From positions 8,858,416 to 8,922,415 of the forward strand of contig CM035352.1 of NCBI GenBank assembly GCA_020137815.1: 64,000 nucleotides of DNA. The letters are read 5' to 3'. A program made the position numbers and the translations under genes. The DNA comes from Hormiphora californensis. Its lineage: Eukaryota; Ctenophora; Tentaculata; Cydippida; Pleurobrachiidae. Of the stretch, positions 25,657 through 32,292 are shown one piece after another; positions within the stretch are counted from its first letter, which is position 1, and every line of letters begins with the position of its first letter. A model generated the notes under the pieces. That model saw only the letters and a program-made list of their open reading frames with translations, ran no database searches and was not told the origin of the DNA.

Positions 25657-28071
25657 AATAGAGAGGGTGAGAGAGATTCGAGAGAGAAAATAAAAGATAA
25701 ATCTCTCGAACATATAACAGGGTGTAACCTAGTTTTACCTGTACAAAAGCATCCTGCAGTATAAACCGGTTCTTGAGTCGAGGCCCGTTTGTTCCGTGTG
25801 TCTGTTGGTATACCTGTCCATTCTGTGTCAGTACTATCACCCCTATCTCACAACAAGCTACCTCCTTCACCCCTGCAAACAGTCAGTGATTCAGTAGTAT
25901 ACAGTAGTATACAGTAGTATACAGTAGTATACAGTCGGACGCCTATTTACCGGGTTGGTTGAGGACAAGCGTTTTGCCCGGTTAATCGGGGTTCGACTGT
26001 ATGAATTGGTTCATTGATCTCCTGGAAAACTGAGCAACTCAGATACCTCAACAACTCTCTTACCAAGCTCAATGAGGGTCTCGCACAAGATGGGTGACAA
26101 CTCCATGCCAGTCCTCTCCTCATTACTCAGTTGGCCCCAACCGAACACTTCCTGTTCGGGCACAGAGGGTCCAGGACGGGACGGCAGGTGGGCTGCCCCG
26201 ATCCGTGTCACGTGACTTAGCACCAGGAGGGCACCCTAGAAAAGAGAGATACCACATTAAAATGTGTTTTATAGTTTCTCCTTTTTTGTTTCAAGTAAAT
26301 GTTTGAGTCGACTGACAATGTGTCCGCACATGTGAACAATTCAATCTATGCTATTATATATGTTTCCCTCCTCCCCATGTAACCCACCGTTTTGAGTGCT
26401 ACAGGTGTCATGGCGTTGTTGGGTAGCTGATTCTCCTGTATAAACTCTGCAGGAGGTCCACTAAAAGAAGGGGGTCCCTCAACATTGGCTAGTTTTGTTA
26501 GACCCGGTACAAGGAGGGCATCATGAACGGTCTTGTCCGCTGTGATTCGGTTACTCTCCGCAGCTTGATCTCGACTTAGCTGTAACACGATTAGATATAC
26601 ATATTAAATGATGGCGAAGACATATTTCATTGGATGTTTGCTTACACCTAATTCAAATGAAGATATATCATTGCCCGACAGATGTAAACCTATCTGATAG
26701 TAATAGTAGAGTGAACTAATTAATTTAATCCTAATCTCACTCATAAACTTACTCTTAGTGATATAAAAGCAAAGTCGAGCAGTGCAATTATATCGCCCCT
26801 TTGAACAGCCAACTCTAACAACAGTGCCACACATAACTGCCTATCGGCAGATGGGACAGAGCACTGCATAGTACTGGTCACAACCCCCGCCAGAAACCGG
26901 ACTGTTTTGTTGACGATATCAGACCAGACAGGACTGTGGCTATCAAATAGAAGGGCTGGAGGAAGGGATTCCAGAGCCCAGAGGGTATCCTGTAGGACAT
27001 CTGTACACAACTCCATATCGTCACCTGTAATATGTTGTTTGTAGTTATTTAGGGAGTAGTTAGTTGGAGATAGTTGGGGAGTAGTTTGGGGAGTTGGAAG
27101 TAGTTAGTTGCAGATAGCCGGGGAGAAAAATAGGGGCGTTGGGAGTAGTAGTTTGTAATAAGTAATTATTTGGGGAGTAGCTTGGGGAGTTGGGAGTAGG
27201 GGGCGCAATTCTTACTAACCAGATCTCCAAGTTTTCTTGAGAAATGCAAAGGCAAAGGACAGGCCAGCCCGTGCACCTAGCTTCGCAAAGTTATCGACCG
27301 GATTAGCCACTGTAGAAATAACTCCCCCACTATTATCCTCTTCCCCACTCCGGGAGTTACATATCGTCTTCTTCCGCAGTCTTGGGCTGTCAAAATTACA
27401 CCTCGACAAGGCATCAAAGATCCGCTCAGCGATTAGGAGGCGCTTCTGTAGTCTCATTGAGGCGACGGTGTTTTGGGCGGAGTGCAGTGTTACAAACTGT
27501 TGCTCTGTATACAGCGACTGAAATGAGGGGGTGTCACTACTAATAATGGATGGAATATGTATCATGTTTTCCCTTCAACTATTGATCGGTAGGGCGTGTT
27601 GTGTGAGAGATAGCAGCTAGAGAAGATATTAAAAAAGAGTTATCTAAAATACCCCAAATACCTTGAGAATTTGTTTGCAGTCATCATTGGATGGTTCCTT
27701 TTGCCAGGTCCACCAGTCAAGGAGTACCGAGGAAGGGGTGTGGTCGACCGGGGCTCTCAGTGGACATCTCTCTATCTCTCCATCAGCAACTAGTTTGTCC
27801 CATAAGGCATGCCACCCAGATGGGTTAGAGAATACCTGTAAAAAAAGGGGGGTTCGGATTAGTCACCCCAACCCTCTAATGAAAAGTGATAGCTCAAATT
27901 GCAACAAATGGCAATCAATTTCCCCGGCGATTTATCATAAATTTATACAATTGACATAATGAATTCCCTGCGAGTTAACTACTTATATCATTTTAATACC
28001 TTATAATCGATGGGCAGCCATTTTGAATCAAACTGCGGTTTGGATCGTAGGTTGTAGATCTGAGATATCAT
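348..28071 (-). CDS. HERC2: HERC2 giant HECT E3 ligase, 5' half (about 26 exons, runs off left edge)
   Basis: HERC2 is a giant ubiquitin ligase with RCC1-like propellers, a cytochrome-b5-like fold, a MIB/HERC2 domain and a C-terminal HECT domain. I read exons by splice sites and colinearity with the vertebrate protein: 28000-28071 (ATG), 27662-27835, 27220-27517, 26753-27024, 26388-26579, 26047-26235, 25739-25872, 25224-25397, 24970-25113, 24673-24796, 24042-24338, 23414-23863, 23090-23296, 22780-22902, 22414-22622, 8340-8512, 7967-8224, 7555-7715, 7282-7385, 6932-7088, 6564-6714, 6311-6478, 5829-6054, 5426-5689, 5038-5275, 4675-4864, 4237-4532, 3970-4060, 3693-3857, 3414-3542, 1969-2212, 1611-1740, 1307-1477, 651-1157 and 348-476. 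Order matches the family throughout. The HECT half lies beyond position 1. Individual splice borders are by eye; one or two small exons may be missing. Confidence 0.93.
1307..4532 (-). CDS. HERC2: HERC2 exons after the MIB/HERC2 domain
   Basis: Exons 4237-4532 ([11 protein letters not shown]), 3970-4060 ([13 protein letters not shown]), 3693-3857 ([16 protein letters not shown]), 3414-3542 ([20 protein letters not shown]), 1969-2212 ([21 protein letters not shown]), 1611-1740 ([19 protein letters not shown]) and 1307-1477 are colinear with HERC2. [10 protein letters not shown] and the following [20 protein letters not shown] correspond to the CPH-like beta-barrel region. The last of these exons (1307-1477) is less conserved, and I assign it by reading frame and position. 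Confidence 0.87.
2333..3376. mobile_element. DNA transposon in a HERC2 intron, 8-bp TSD
   Basis: The ends are imperfect inverted repeats (GGGGGGTGCGACATGTTAAT at left; ATTAACATGTCGTCCCCCCC at right) followed on both sides by TTAATTTTGTTAA-type AT-rich repeats. CTAACAAC flanks both ends (2325-2332 and 3377-3384), as expected for an 8-bp target duplication (hAT-like, or 7 bp if the C is counted inside). The interior is AT-rich and I see no transposase, so it is non-autonomous. Confidence 0.7.
4675..4864 (-). CDS. HERC2: HERC2 MIB/HERC2 domain exon
   Basis: The exon encodes [16 protein letters not shown], then [20 protein letters not shown], then SYRMGKE, a textbook MIB/HERC2 domain. This domain is shared by HERC2 and Mind-bomb ligases; its neighbours fit only HERC2. 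The acceptor region immediately upstream on the minus strand (4865-4975) is a roughly 48-bp tandem repeat in which each unit repeats the acceptor-like context. Confidence 0.95.
4851..4975. repeat. about 48-bp tandem repeat at a HERC2 splice acceptor
   Basis: Roughly three imperfect units sharing caacctctgaacctatat and ggtgaaggaattgttag span the acceptor of the MIB/HERC2 exon. The proximal unit includes the first bases of the exon itself, so the repeat duplicates exon start plus acceptor. Confidence 0.75.
5038..7088 (-). CDS. HERC2: HERC2 central exons
   Basis: Six exons (6932-7088, 6564-6714, 6311-6478, 5829-6054, 5426-5689, 5038-5275) match HERC2 in order: [19 protein letters not shown], then [20 protein letters not shown], then LRYALQRQ, then [20 protein letters not shown], then [17 protein letters not shown]. 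They form a helical scaffold upstream of the MIB/HERC2 domain. A TGTTTGTT/TTTG tract at 6090-6135 sits in the intron just upstream of the 5829 exon. Confidence 0.9.
7282..8512 (-). CDS. HERC2: HERC2 cytochrome-b5-like domain and flanks
   Basis: Exon 8340-8512 ([29 protein letters not shown]) resumes HERC2 on the far side of the transposon-bearing intron, so the insert has not removed recognisable coding sequence. Exon 7967-8224 encodes [19 protein letters not shown] and RVFNVANF, the b5-like fold of HERC2 (human: DLENHNKDGGFWTVIDGKVYDIKDF). As in the family, I see no canonical HPGG heme-ligand loop, so heme binding is not expected. Exons 7555-7715 and 7282-7385 continue with LQSYL and [16 protein letters not shown]. 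Confidence 0.9.
7853..7913. repeat. small palindromic MITE remnant (AACCTCGAT type)
   Basis: AACCTCGATATACCGGAC and its inverse GTCCGGTAAATCGAGGTT form a short stem around 20 unpaired bases in a HERC2 intron. Its style resembles the CAGTCGGACC mariner-like MITEs elsewhere in the window, but no clean TA duplication is visible. Confidence 0.45.
8225..8335. repeat. GA-rich microsatellite in a HERC2 intron
   Basis: A GAGAGGGAGGGA and GACAGACAGA rich tract occupies nearly the whole short intron between the 7967-8224 and 8340-8512 exons. Long open frames through it are artefacts of the repeat. Confidence 0.85.
8760..9276 (+). repeat. left terminal inverted repeat of the Polinton-like element
   Basis: 517 bp, inverted with respect to 12496-12688 plus 21891-22218. 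It contains an internal duplication (about 8811-8850 and 8942-8983) and seven CACGTG palindromes between about 8813 and 8995. Its inner end (…ggcctcacttcttgttc) matches the inverse at 12496. Confidence 0.88.
9396..9674 (-). CDS. C2H2 zinc-finger ORF of the Polinton-like element
   Basis: A 92-residue ORF opens with [20 protein letters not shown] and a following SRFH, a single classical C2H2 finger (C-x2-C...H-x4-H) at residues 3-24. The remainder is charged and helical ([18 protein letters not shown]). It lies next to the inner edge of the left terminal repeat and reads opposite to the capsid-like ORFs. A role in transcription or DNA packaging of the element is only a guess. The frame is intact. 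Confidence 0.6.
   Translation of the reverse strand: MECFHCDRTFSSKHNLATHKSRFHRSDYKSDFANNEGLIKLMMKAVLDGEIILTLEEKKKLLPARDSIREIVYNEAKLTDYDKTLESAKTNC
9710..10057 (+). pseudogene. small virion-type basic protein (GxGxIF motif), interrupted by an in-frame stop
   Basis: The upstream part (to the TAA at 9887-9889) ends in a GCGIGRIFK segment. Continuing in the same frame after that stop, the next about 55 codons are again protein-like, rich in hydrophobic and basic residues, and end with a natural stop at about 10055. From memory, small minor-capsid or DNA-condensing proteins of Polinton/adenovirus-like elements carry a GLG(G/S)IF-type motif followed by such a tail. I infer a decayed member; the stop may be a nonsense mutation. 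Order (small basic protein followed by major capsid) also fits such elements. Confidence 0.5.
10193..11320 (+). pseudogene. F54H12.2-like putative major capsid gene, frame-broken
   Basis: Pieces in shifting plus frames read as one decayed protein. 10429-10812 contains [20 protein letters not shown] and later [17 protein letters not shown] and [10 protein letters not shown]. 10841-11044 and 11130-11320 follow, the latter with [20 protein letters not shown]. The D-L-x(5)-G-x-LLP...K-I-K-L and AFDLT-D...NL-x-G signatures match, from memory, the invertebrate uncharacterized protein F54H12.2 family found in virus-derived repeats. The capsid role is inferred from family context. At least two frameshifts are needed, so it is not functional. 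Confidence 0.55.
11577..12330 (+). pseudogene. second capsid-like (penton-type?) ORF remnant
   Basis: ORF fragments at 11621-11893, 11677-11925 and 11943-12137 plus codons to about 12330 do not form one open frame. [20 protein letters not shown] in one frame and [20 protein letters not shown] in another resemble the presentation (P-P-G-x-Y and late N-P-x-Y-x-V/L) of the penton-type gene that follows the major capsid gene in related elements. The assignment rests mainly on position; I would call it capsid-cluster debris. Confidence 0.35.
12413..12481. repeat. (CT)n microsatellite at the inner edge of the right TIR
   Basis: A near-pure CT run lies between the capsid-like remnants and the right terminal repeat at 12496. 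Confidence 0.95.
12496..12688 (-). repeat. right TIR, inner part (before the LINE insertion)
   Basis: Inverse of 9276 back to about 9075, including the shared cacttcccctac and gatcatccatc stretches. It is cut at 12688 by the LINE 3' tail and resumes at 21891. Confidence 0.85.
12758..13140. repeat. CA-rich 3' UTR microsatellite of LINE-B
   Basis: CACACA-rich tract between the LINE-B tail and its stop codon. The inverse GT-rich tract occupies the same place in the second copy (57910-58250), so the repeat is an inherited part of the 3' UTR. Confidence 0.85.
13207..15265 (-). pseudogene. LINE-B reverse transcriptase, frameshifted
   Basis: The minus-strand pieces give [20 protein letters not shown] (15.2 kb), [19 protein letters not shown] (14.85 kb), [20 protein letters not shown] (14.75 kb), then [20 protein letters not shown] (14.45 kb), which has WADD in place of YADD. 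The thumb/C-terminal region follows to 13207. The second copy at 56405-57847 is open through the same C-terminal region, so this copy is the decayed one. Confidence 0.8.
15800..16702 (-). pseudogene. LINE-B AP-like endonuclease domain, frameshifted
   Basis: [10 protein letters not shown] at the start, then [15 protein letters not shown], then [19 protein letters not shown] give the N, GDFN and SDH motifs of LINE endonucleases, distributed over three reading frames. It precedes the reverse transcriptase on the minus strand as in other APE-type LINEs. Confidence 0.8.
16695..19184 (-). pseudogene. LINE-B ORF1, proline/glutamine-rich with SGNH-like segment
   Basis: Several overlapping minus-strand frames form one decayed ORF1. 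18708-19184 and 18031-18276 are charged and possibly coiled coil ([20 protein letters not shown]). 17277-17900 is a P/Q/T-rich repeat (about 110-bp units, such as [14 protein letters not shown] in one frame). 17032-17466 has [16 protein letters not shown] and [17 protein letters not shown], which resembles the SGNH/esterase segment in CR1/L2-type ORF1 proteins (DS...GxND). The catalytic Ser-Gly-Asn-His set is not clearly intact. Confidence 0.55.
19553..21331 (-). CDS. 592-residue ORF at the LINE-B 5' end, function unknown
   Basis: An uninterrupted 592-codon ORF in an otherwise decayed element. Residues about 110-135 ([20 protein letters not shown]) and about 195-220 ([20 protein letters not shown]) look like membrane or signal segments. 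The middle is Ser/Pro/Arg-rich ([20 protein letters not shown]). The C-terminal 110 residues ([37 protein letters not shown]) look like beta strands and faintly resemble AlkB/2OG-oxygenase-type domains found in some LINE ORFs, without a visible HxD. It could be a domesticated or captured gene, or simply the LINE first ORF. I do not recognise the family. Confidence 0.5.
   Translation of the reverse strand: MPAHFSQFLNYQIAQPPEPREHPIGTKIPSPPFHCKNAQKSQRSEPLTSRFTQAWFPASLPSAPPSRSIQWEFTGISTNDPAAEIHCDFQSNKSTTHPSNRTSTATARSPSRLTWLLAFTVLALTGLPITSAAGDTAVLYKNQFEGASRSQQYDPIPCTPALGIFNYTQPVEIYFSCCSLDWVTRPTAPPTSSAHPLALSARWLFLFSLLFMIIGQAPGDEKTPNPSDTDLSNSIANPVKLLDEPTPKKSPVKGSITGPFWLSPVTTILDSLTTSQQRITQSLVGAKDYSISGSGGSSLFEISAYLDNTELSIDLKTPDRPPPRPPISRNQLGTLKLRSPPLKRRPPGSGGVYRSTPYSSQSPIESIRRKIKSRIEKKLSVHSTRSRSNSEPCRGLHQGFQRMSLPGSAVVSEDLSAKVYLLDQLPHEETPTNPGQLNINEDLENEFSAVCGDMAKWVTSTISLDKDKLTYKQLNHELTSATTQRFESLKLCCVDISVTSIPPKTTSHALEPPGQNSNYPLTILLVGTKNHVLQLRPHQGTDIPLTEINVCPGNVIIIPREIASSISLYVRCDAIPGSVRDSRHSGYRQYFI
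21050..21800 (+). repeat. two tandem about 300-bp units with tRNA-like A/B boxes
   Basis: Units at about 21050-21366 and 21495-21792 share gagcggc…tggc…gatgg…agtgacgccgg, tgtgaagcgaga and a common end (gcttattcacccgggccc). Unit 2 carries TGGCTCGGATGG (21582-21593, A-box-like) and GGTTCGAGCCT (21637-21647, near-perfect B box) on the plus strand. Unit 1 has TGGCGCAGATGG (21140-21151) and a degraded B box (GGTTCTGATCT). This looks tRNA-derived, either SINE-like or an antisense pol III promoter at the LINE 5' end. Confidence 0.6.
21891..22218 (-). repeat. right TIR, outer part (after the LINE insertion)
   Basis: Inverse of about 8760-9075, with the same CACGTG cluster and the terminal GGTCCACACTATCTACT. 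Followed directly by the CCCCAT duplication at 22219-22224. Confidence 0.88.
22353..22413. repeat. 11-bp tandem repeat at a HERC2 splice donor
   Basis: About five copies of TAGTTACCTCC. Read on the minus strand each unit is GAG|GTAACTAG, so each regenerates the exon end and donor consensus of the 22414-22622 exon. Confidence 0.85.
22414..23296 (-). CDS. HERC2: HERC2 helical exons between RLD1 and the b5-like domain
   Basis: Three exons (23090-23296 with [13 protein letters not shown] and [16 protein letters not shown]; 22780-22902 with [15 protein letters not shown]; 22414-22622 with [16 protein letters not shown] and [12 protein letters not shown]) match the HERC2 stretch that follows RLD1. 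The donor of the 22414 exon lies in an 11-bp tandem repeat (22353-22413). It is the last exon before the 13.9-kb intron that holds the nested transposons. Confidence 0.88.
23414..26235 (-). CDS. HERC2: HERC2 first RCC1-like domain (RLD1) exons
   Basis: Exons 26047-26235 ([11 protein letters not shown]), 25739-25872, 25224-25397 ([17 protein letters not shown]), 24970-25113 ([16 protein letters not shown]), 24673-24796 ([15 protein letters not shown]), 24042-24338 ([19 protein letters not shown]) and 23414-23863 ([12 protein letters not shown]) encode successive RCC1 blades with the usual G-x-x-H-x-x-x-L...G-x-V-Y-x-W-G-x-G pattern. In HERC proteins such propellers bind partners and may act on small GTPases. 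One or more blades look degenerate. The last exon runs into the helical region containing [12 protein letters not shown], which is also conserved in HERC2. Confidence 0.92.
24452..24622. mobile_element. mariner/Tigger-like MITE (CAGTCGGACCCCG), TA-flanked
   Basis: Terminal CAGTCGGACCCCGATTTA and TAAATCGGGGTCCGACTG with TA on both sides (24450-24451, 24623-24624). Internal short repeats of CCCCGATTTA(A/G)CGG. No coding capacity. Relatives are at 25932-25999 and 43419-43477. Confidence 0.82.
25620..25680. repeat. GA-rich microsatellite
   Basis: AGAGAGAGA tract in the intron between RCC1-blade exons. Confidence 0.85.
25932..25999. mobile_element. short mariner-like MITE, TA-flanked
   Basis: CAGTCGGACGCC at left, inverse GGTTCGACTG at right, TA at 25930-25931 and 26000-26001. 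It is preceded by about four copies of a 10-bp repeat (CAGTAGTATA) at 25893-25931, which includes the TA target context. Confidence 0.65.
26388..28071 (-). CDS. HERC2: HERC2 N-terminal exons
   Basis: The first exon (28000-28071) encodes MISQIYNL and a DSKWLP motif that matches the conserved DSKWLKTD start of HERC2, which fixes the initiator ATG at 28071. The next exons give [15 protein letters not shown], then [20 protein letters not shown] (27220-27517) and [15 protein letters not shown] (26753-27024). These are all characteristic, colinear HERC2 N-terminal segments upstream of the first RCC1 propeller. Introns are about 160-300 bp. The upstream flank is occupied by a LINE ORF1 on the opposite strand, so the HERC2 promoter is probably within about 130 bp or was displaced. 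Confidence 0.9.
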
Positions 28072-28198
28072 CGGTACCGTGATTCATGGTCAACCATGGC
28101 CTTCATATTTCTAAAATTGAAAGTGTTAACTGGAATTCTACTAAAACTGCACAATGAACTGTGGACCGGCCCTGGTCTCAGACACCCAAGGACTCGTC

Positions 28199-29600
28199 AC
28201 TCGCTGGGAGGAAGAAGTCTCTAGTCTCTGGCATCTGCTGCCGATACGAGGAGGTTAGCAAGCACTAACCAGCGAAAACCCAAAAGTGGAAACAAAATGG
28301 CTCACATAACCGTTACACTGTACAGAGCAAATGCAAAGCTGGTTGTTATCAGACTTCTTCCTCCCAGCGAGTTTCAAACTTTTCAACACTACTTTAAACA
28401 AATTAATTTGAGTTTTAGGATAAAGCTGATGTAACAGCCCACGAGGGGCAGAAAGAAAATGGTAAATACGGATAATGAAGAAGAAGCAACTCCTCGGATT
28501 TACCTGGTAGCTCATCCTGGGAAACCGGCTACTGATATTGATAGGAGGAATGTCAACGACTGCCAACATGATACAGTATATTGGGTAAAAGACTTGTTGT
28601 CGGAGTGTTCAGGGTTTGGATACAGTAACCCAGAGGCAGTGAGATATGGAACTGGTCCTCCACCAAGGTCTACCTGGGATGATTTGGAGGTTCCGTCTGC
28701 GAGCAAGCTTAATACGCTGACGAAGAAAAAGCTGTTAGATTTTACTAAGAGGGCGTGTGGTATTTTGCTTGAACAGACATTCCCACTAATTCAAAAGTTG
28801 CGTGACAAAGGTTGTGAAAGTATGATGGTTAGAGAGTGCAAAGAGGAGCTCAGACAGCACGGAAAGGAGCTAATTAAAGCTCAACGAGACCTAGTAGCGG
28901 CACAAGAGGAACTACTCAATATCCAGAGGCAGTTGCTTGAAAAGAGGGAGGTTGAGATTACAGCTGTGCAGTCAACGGCACAGCAAGAAATGAAGAGCTT
29001 CTCCTCCGTTTTGAAGGAAGAATGTGCCTCGGCGCTGGCGCCAAAGAAAATTCAATCAGCTATTGTGGCAGCCTCTGAGGACCGTGGGTGCAACATCATC
29101 ATCCATGGCCTGGAAGAGTCAATAAATAGTAGCGTGGAGCTTGAAACTCAAGTAGAGTCTCTTCTTGTTGAGCTAGGAGAGACTCAGAACGTGAAATCAG
29201 TGGAGCGCTTGGGAAGGCAGTCTTTAACTGTCAGACCAGTGAAAGTCGTACTGAAGAGCAGAGACGCTCAGATGTCGATCCTGTCGAAAAAATCCCGACT
29301 AAAAAGGACCGGCAAGTTCGATAAGGTCTTCATTTCGCCTGACAGGACTTTGGAGGAACGAAATGAGAGAAGACAGCTTGTTGATCGACTGAAGGAAATG
29401 GTTCAAAGGTATCCTGGAAAACACTACTTCATTCGTGGGAAAGAGGTGGTGGAAGCACCAGGGACCACTGAGAATTGAAATTAAATTTGTTGAGTTTAGA
29501 AGTGATGAGCGAGGAAAGGACAGTTGAGTTGAAAGGTGGTCATTTGTTTGATAGCCTCAATTATTTTTCAAGTTTCAAGTTTCAAGTTTCAAGTTTATGT
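28199..29600 (+). mobile_element. LINE-C: ORF1-only non-LTR element ('half-LINE')
   Basis: A 5' UTR containing tttcaaacttttcaacac and ctactttaaacaaatt is shared with LINE-A (inverse at about 63755-63800), followed by an intact ORF1 (28459-29478). After about 90 bp there is a TTTCAAG tandem tail (29569-29598). No endonuclease or reverse transcriptase lies between, so it is an ORF1-only derivative. It sits about 130 bp upstream of the HERC2 start codon in the opposite orientation. Its exact 5' edge is uncertain. Confidence 0.65.
28459..29478 (+). CDS. LINE-C ORF1 RNA-binding protein (coiled coil + RRM-like)
   Basis: 339 residues, intact. Residues 1-100 are acidic and unrecognised. About 125-190 is a predicted coiled coil (ELRQHGKELIKAQRDLVAAQ, EELLNIQRQLLEKREVEI). 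About 210-300 resembles the RRM of L1/CR1-type ORF1 proteins (NIIIHGLEESINSSVELETQ, VKSVERLGRQ, VKVVLKSRDAQMSIL, VFISPDRTLEERNERR). Such proteins trimerise and bind their RNA. The start ATG follows a conserved 5' UTR shared with LINE-A, which supports it. Confidence 0.82.
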   Translation: MVNTDNEEEATPRIYLVAHPGKPATDIDRRNVNDCQHDTVYWVKDLLSECSGFGYSNPEAVRYGTGPPPRSTWDDLEVPSASKLNTLTKKKLLDFTKRACGILLEQTFPLIQKLRDKGCESMMVRECKEELRQHGKELIKAQRDLVAAQEELLNIQRQLLEKREVEITAVQSTAQQEMKSFSSVLKEECASALAPKKIQSAIVAASEDRGCNIIIHGLEESINSSVELETQVESLLVELGETQNVKSVERLGRQSLTVRPVKVVLKSRDAQMSILSKKSRLKRTGKFDKVFISPDRTLEERNERRQLVDRLKEMVQRYPGKHYFIRGKEVVEAPGTTEN

Positions 29601-29699
29601 GTGCAGGTCGGCGGAAGTTGGGCCCGAGGGAATTTGGATATAATTTTGACTAACAAATGCCCAAAAATTTAGTTCTTTTGCTGTTTGTTGCACTGCAGC

Positions 29700-30450
29700 C
29701 CCTCGACGCAAGATTTTCTACCGCCTTCCGAGTTCCAAGGCAGCCGAAAATTAAATTTAAGGATTAAAAAAATTGAAAAAGTCAACTTTTTAAAAATGTG
29801 ATTTTTCAAACTCGCGTCGTTTTTTAATTTCGTGAATTTAAAAAACGACGCGAGTTGAAATTTAAAGCGATGCATTTAACGTACGGCGCGAGAAATTAAA
29901 GCGCAAACTCTGCCGCGCCGTACGTCGGGAGTCGCGTCGAACCAAATAATAAAATTGCATTCCCGATTTTTGTTTTTATAAACAACTTTTTGACTTTTTA
30001 GTTTTTGTTCGATTTCAGTTTTTGTTTGCATCAGGGGCGGCTCGTGGCCTTCGGTCATGAGCTGCCCTAACCGTCCGGGGCCTGGGGTAACAGCCCCGGT
30101 GAAGGGATTTGGGGATGAACCCCCCCCCCATCAACAGGGTCCAGGGGCATAGCGCCGGCGGGCTGCGGGGGTTTTGGGGCAGAGCCCACAAGCAGGATCC
30201 AGGGTTAGGCGGGTACCAAATCCGCCCCTGGTTGGCATGACGCTTGTGCATTGTGCCTCATGAGCAAACCCCTGCAACCAATTAGTTTTTTTTTTCGAAA
30301 AAGCTTTCCCTTCCGAGTTCCGTTTTCTAATTTGAATACAGTTTTTGGTGTGCTTGAAAGTGTTATACCCGTTTTATCACCTCGAGGCTCCATTTCATGC
30401 CTTCCTTATATCCAGGTACAGTTTTACCATGAACAGAAAGTAGCTGCAAA
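29700..30450. other. AT-rich intergenic repeat with long stems
   Basis: No gene seen. A 19-bp perfect stem (29809-29827 with 29838-29856, AACTCGCGTCGTTTTTTAA) and a second stem ACGTACGGCGCG (29879-29890 with 29914-29925) suggest an old palindromic element. 30050-30230 is GC-rich and repeat-like. Confidence 0.5.
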
Positions 30451-30497
30451 CATCAACAGAGAAGAAGAGCACTCTGCACTGAGGTCGAGCCCCCGTT

Positions 30498-31284
30498 ATG
30501 GAGGAAGCAGAACAAGTCCTCTACCGTGGTAAGGTGAAGGATGAAGAAGGAAGATTCGAGGAAGCACTTGAGTTGTACCAACAGGGACTTGAGAAGTTAC
30601 TGGAAAAACTGAAACGTAAGTTAATCATAATTGTTAAAAAACTGTGTTTGTCATGGTCTGAGTTACTCTGTAGAGACTAGATAGTCTATGTCATGTTAGT
30701 TTCATTAACAATGATTAACTCCAGAGCCAATGTCTGAATCGACTCGGCTAAAGAAGCGGGAGATAATTGCCACATATATGACCAGAGCTGAAGCCCTGAA
30801 GCGTAAAAAGAACAAAGGTGAGAACAATGTTATTTCTTTAGTTGGTAATGAAATTACCCCTCCACGTGAGCGCCCCCAGTTTACAACGTGACTTCGTAAC
30901 CGATGCAGTTAGACTTCCATCCTGTGTGGTTTTACCCTCACTTCCCGATCAATTACCCCTGTTCTACTAATATTGCTAAATCCTATGTGGTGCATTTCAG
31001 CGACAGTTCCACACGTGCAGGAGATTCGTATACAGAATGATGAGAGTGGATGGACGTACAGTCGGTTATTTGAGAAACCCCTCCATGACTCTCCTTCGCA
31101 TATCAGAATTCAGGATCCATACCTACACGCCCGGCATCAGGTTGGTGATACTTCGTGGGCTTTGTTTGCCGTGCTGGGCGCGGCTGGTAGTGTAGGGGTG
31201 ACTGCGTAACCAAGGCATCAGGTTTAAAATTCTTCTAGCTGAATTCACGTCATAGCTTCATATACCTGTAATTAAATAGCAACA

Positions 31285-31359
<75 letters not shown>

Positions 31360-32292
31360 AACATGAAAATATCCCTCCTCCTTGCTGTCTGTTATCTCAC
31401 TAATATTCATGTTTCAGCTGGCGAATTTGGTGTCTGTTTGCGAAGTATTTGCGTCACGGGCCTCCGTCTCCCATATTCGCGTTATTACCCGGCAAGCACC
31501 TCAGGTATGTGTCATATTTCGAAAGAAAGGAAAGCTTTCCTTGAGTCCGGACTCGCCTGACACTGTGTTCGTGCTCCGCATGAACAATTCAAAGCTTTCC
31601 TGTATTTTGTCTTTTCTTCATCCATTTAAATCCTCTCCTTCTTTCTCTACTTTCTCTTTTTCATGTCCCTCTCTCGCACTCATTATCCTGTTTACGTCTT
31701 TGTCTCCATTGAATATAACATGTAACTTGATTTGAACGGGATTTAAACTTACATTCTAAGAACATATTATATCTTCTATATCTTTCTCCTAATCTCTTGT
31801 TTGTCCGTCCGTTTCCCTGACTTGTTATGATCTCTGTGTCTCTGTCTTGGAAGAGGAAGAATAGCGTGCAACTGTTTAACTTCTCATCTAGTTTCGACTG
31901 CGAAATCAGGCAGCTGCATGTTTTAAACTTAGAGCGCTCAGAACTGCATGTTTCATTGTTCTCTCCATCTCTATCCTCATTCCTCTCCTACTGGCTACTG
32001 TTTTAATTCCTCCTCCTCTCCTCAGGGAGACCAGAGGGGCCAACAACAAAAGTGTATGTCAGATCTGGGGAACAGTTTAGCAGCACGAAACATCACCTTC
32101 GTCACCAACTATTCAGAGACATTACACGATCGAGAGATAAGGTTTAAGAATGAAAACAATGTGGTATGGGTTGCAATTCTGGGTCGTGGGTTGGACATGT
32201 TTAAAAAAGTCAACAGTTGGTTCTCCTTGGGTGCAACTGATTACTCGTATCGGCTGTGTCATGAAGTTACTGTTACACTGACACGAGGGTAA
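30498..32292 (+). CDS. MITD1: MITD1, MIT-domain protein of ESCRT-III / abscission (complete, 5 exons)
   Basis: Exons 30498-30615, 30725-30817, 31001-31140, 31418-31504 and 32026-32292, all with GT-AG borders and consistent phase, give 234 residues (human about 249). Residues 1-75 form the MIT domain (EEALELYQQGLEKLLEKLKR, IIATYMTRAEALK), which binds ESCRT-III tails. The C-terminal phospholipase-D-like module shows WTYSRLFEKPLHD, IRIQDPYL, TLHDREIRFKN, ILGRGLDMFKK and RLCHEVTV, matching the family in order. In animals MITD1 acts at the midbody in cytokinesis. A (CT)n tract (31287-31360) fills part of intron 3. Confidence 0.93.
31287..31360. repeat. (CT)n microsatellite in MITD1 intron 3
   Basis: Near-pure CT run about 60-130 bp upstream of the exon-4 acceptor; it could act as an extended polypyrimidine tract. 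Confidence 0.95.
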
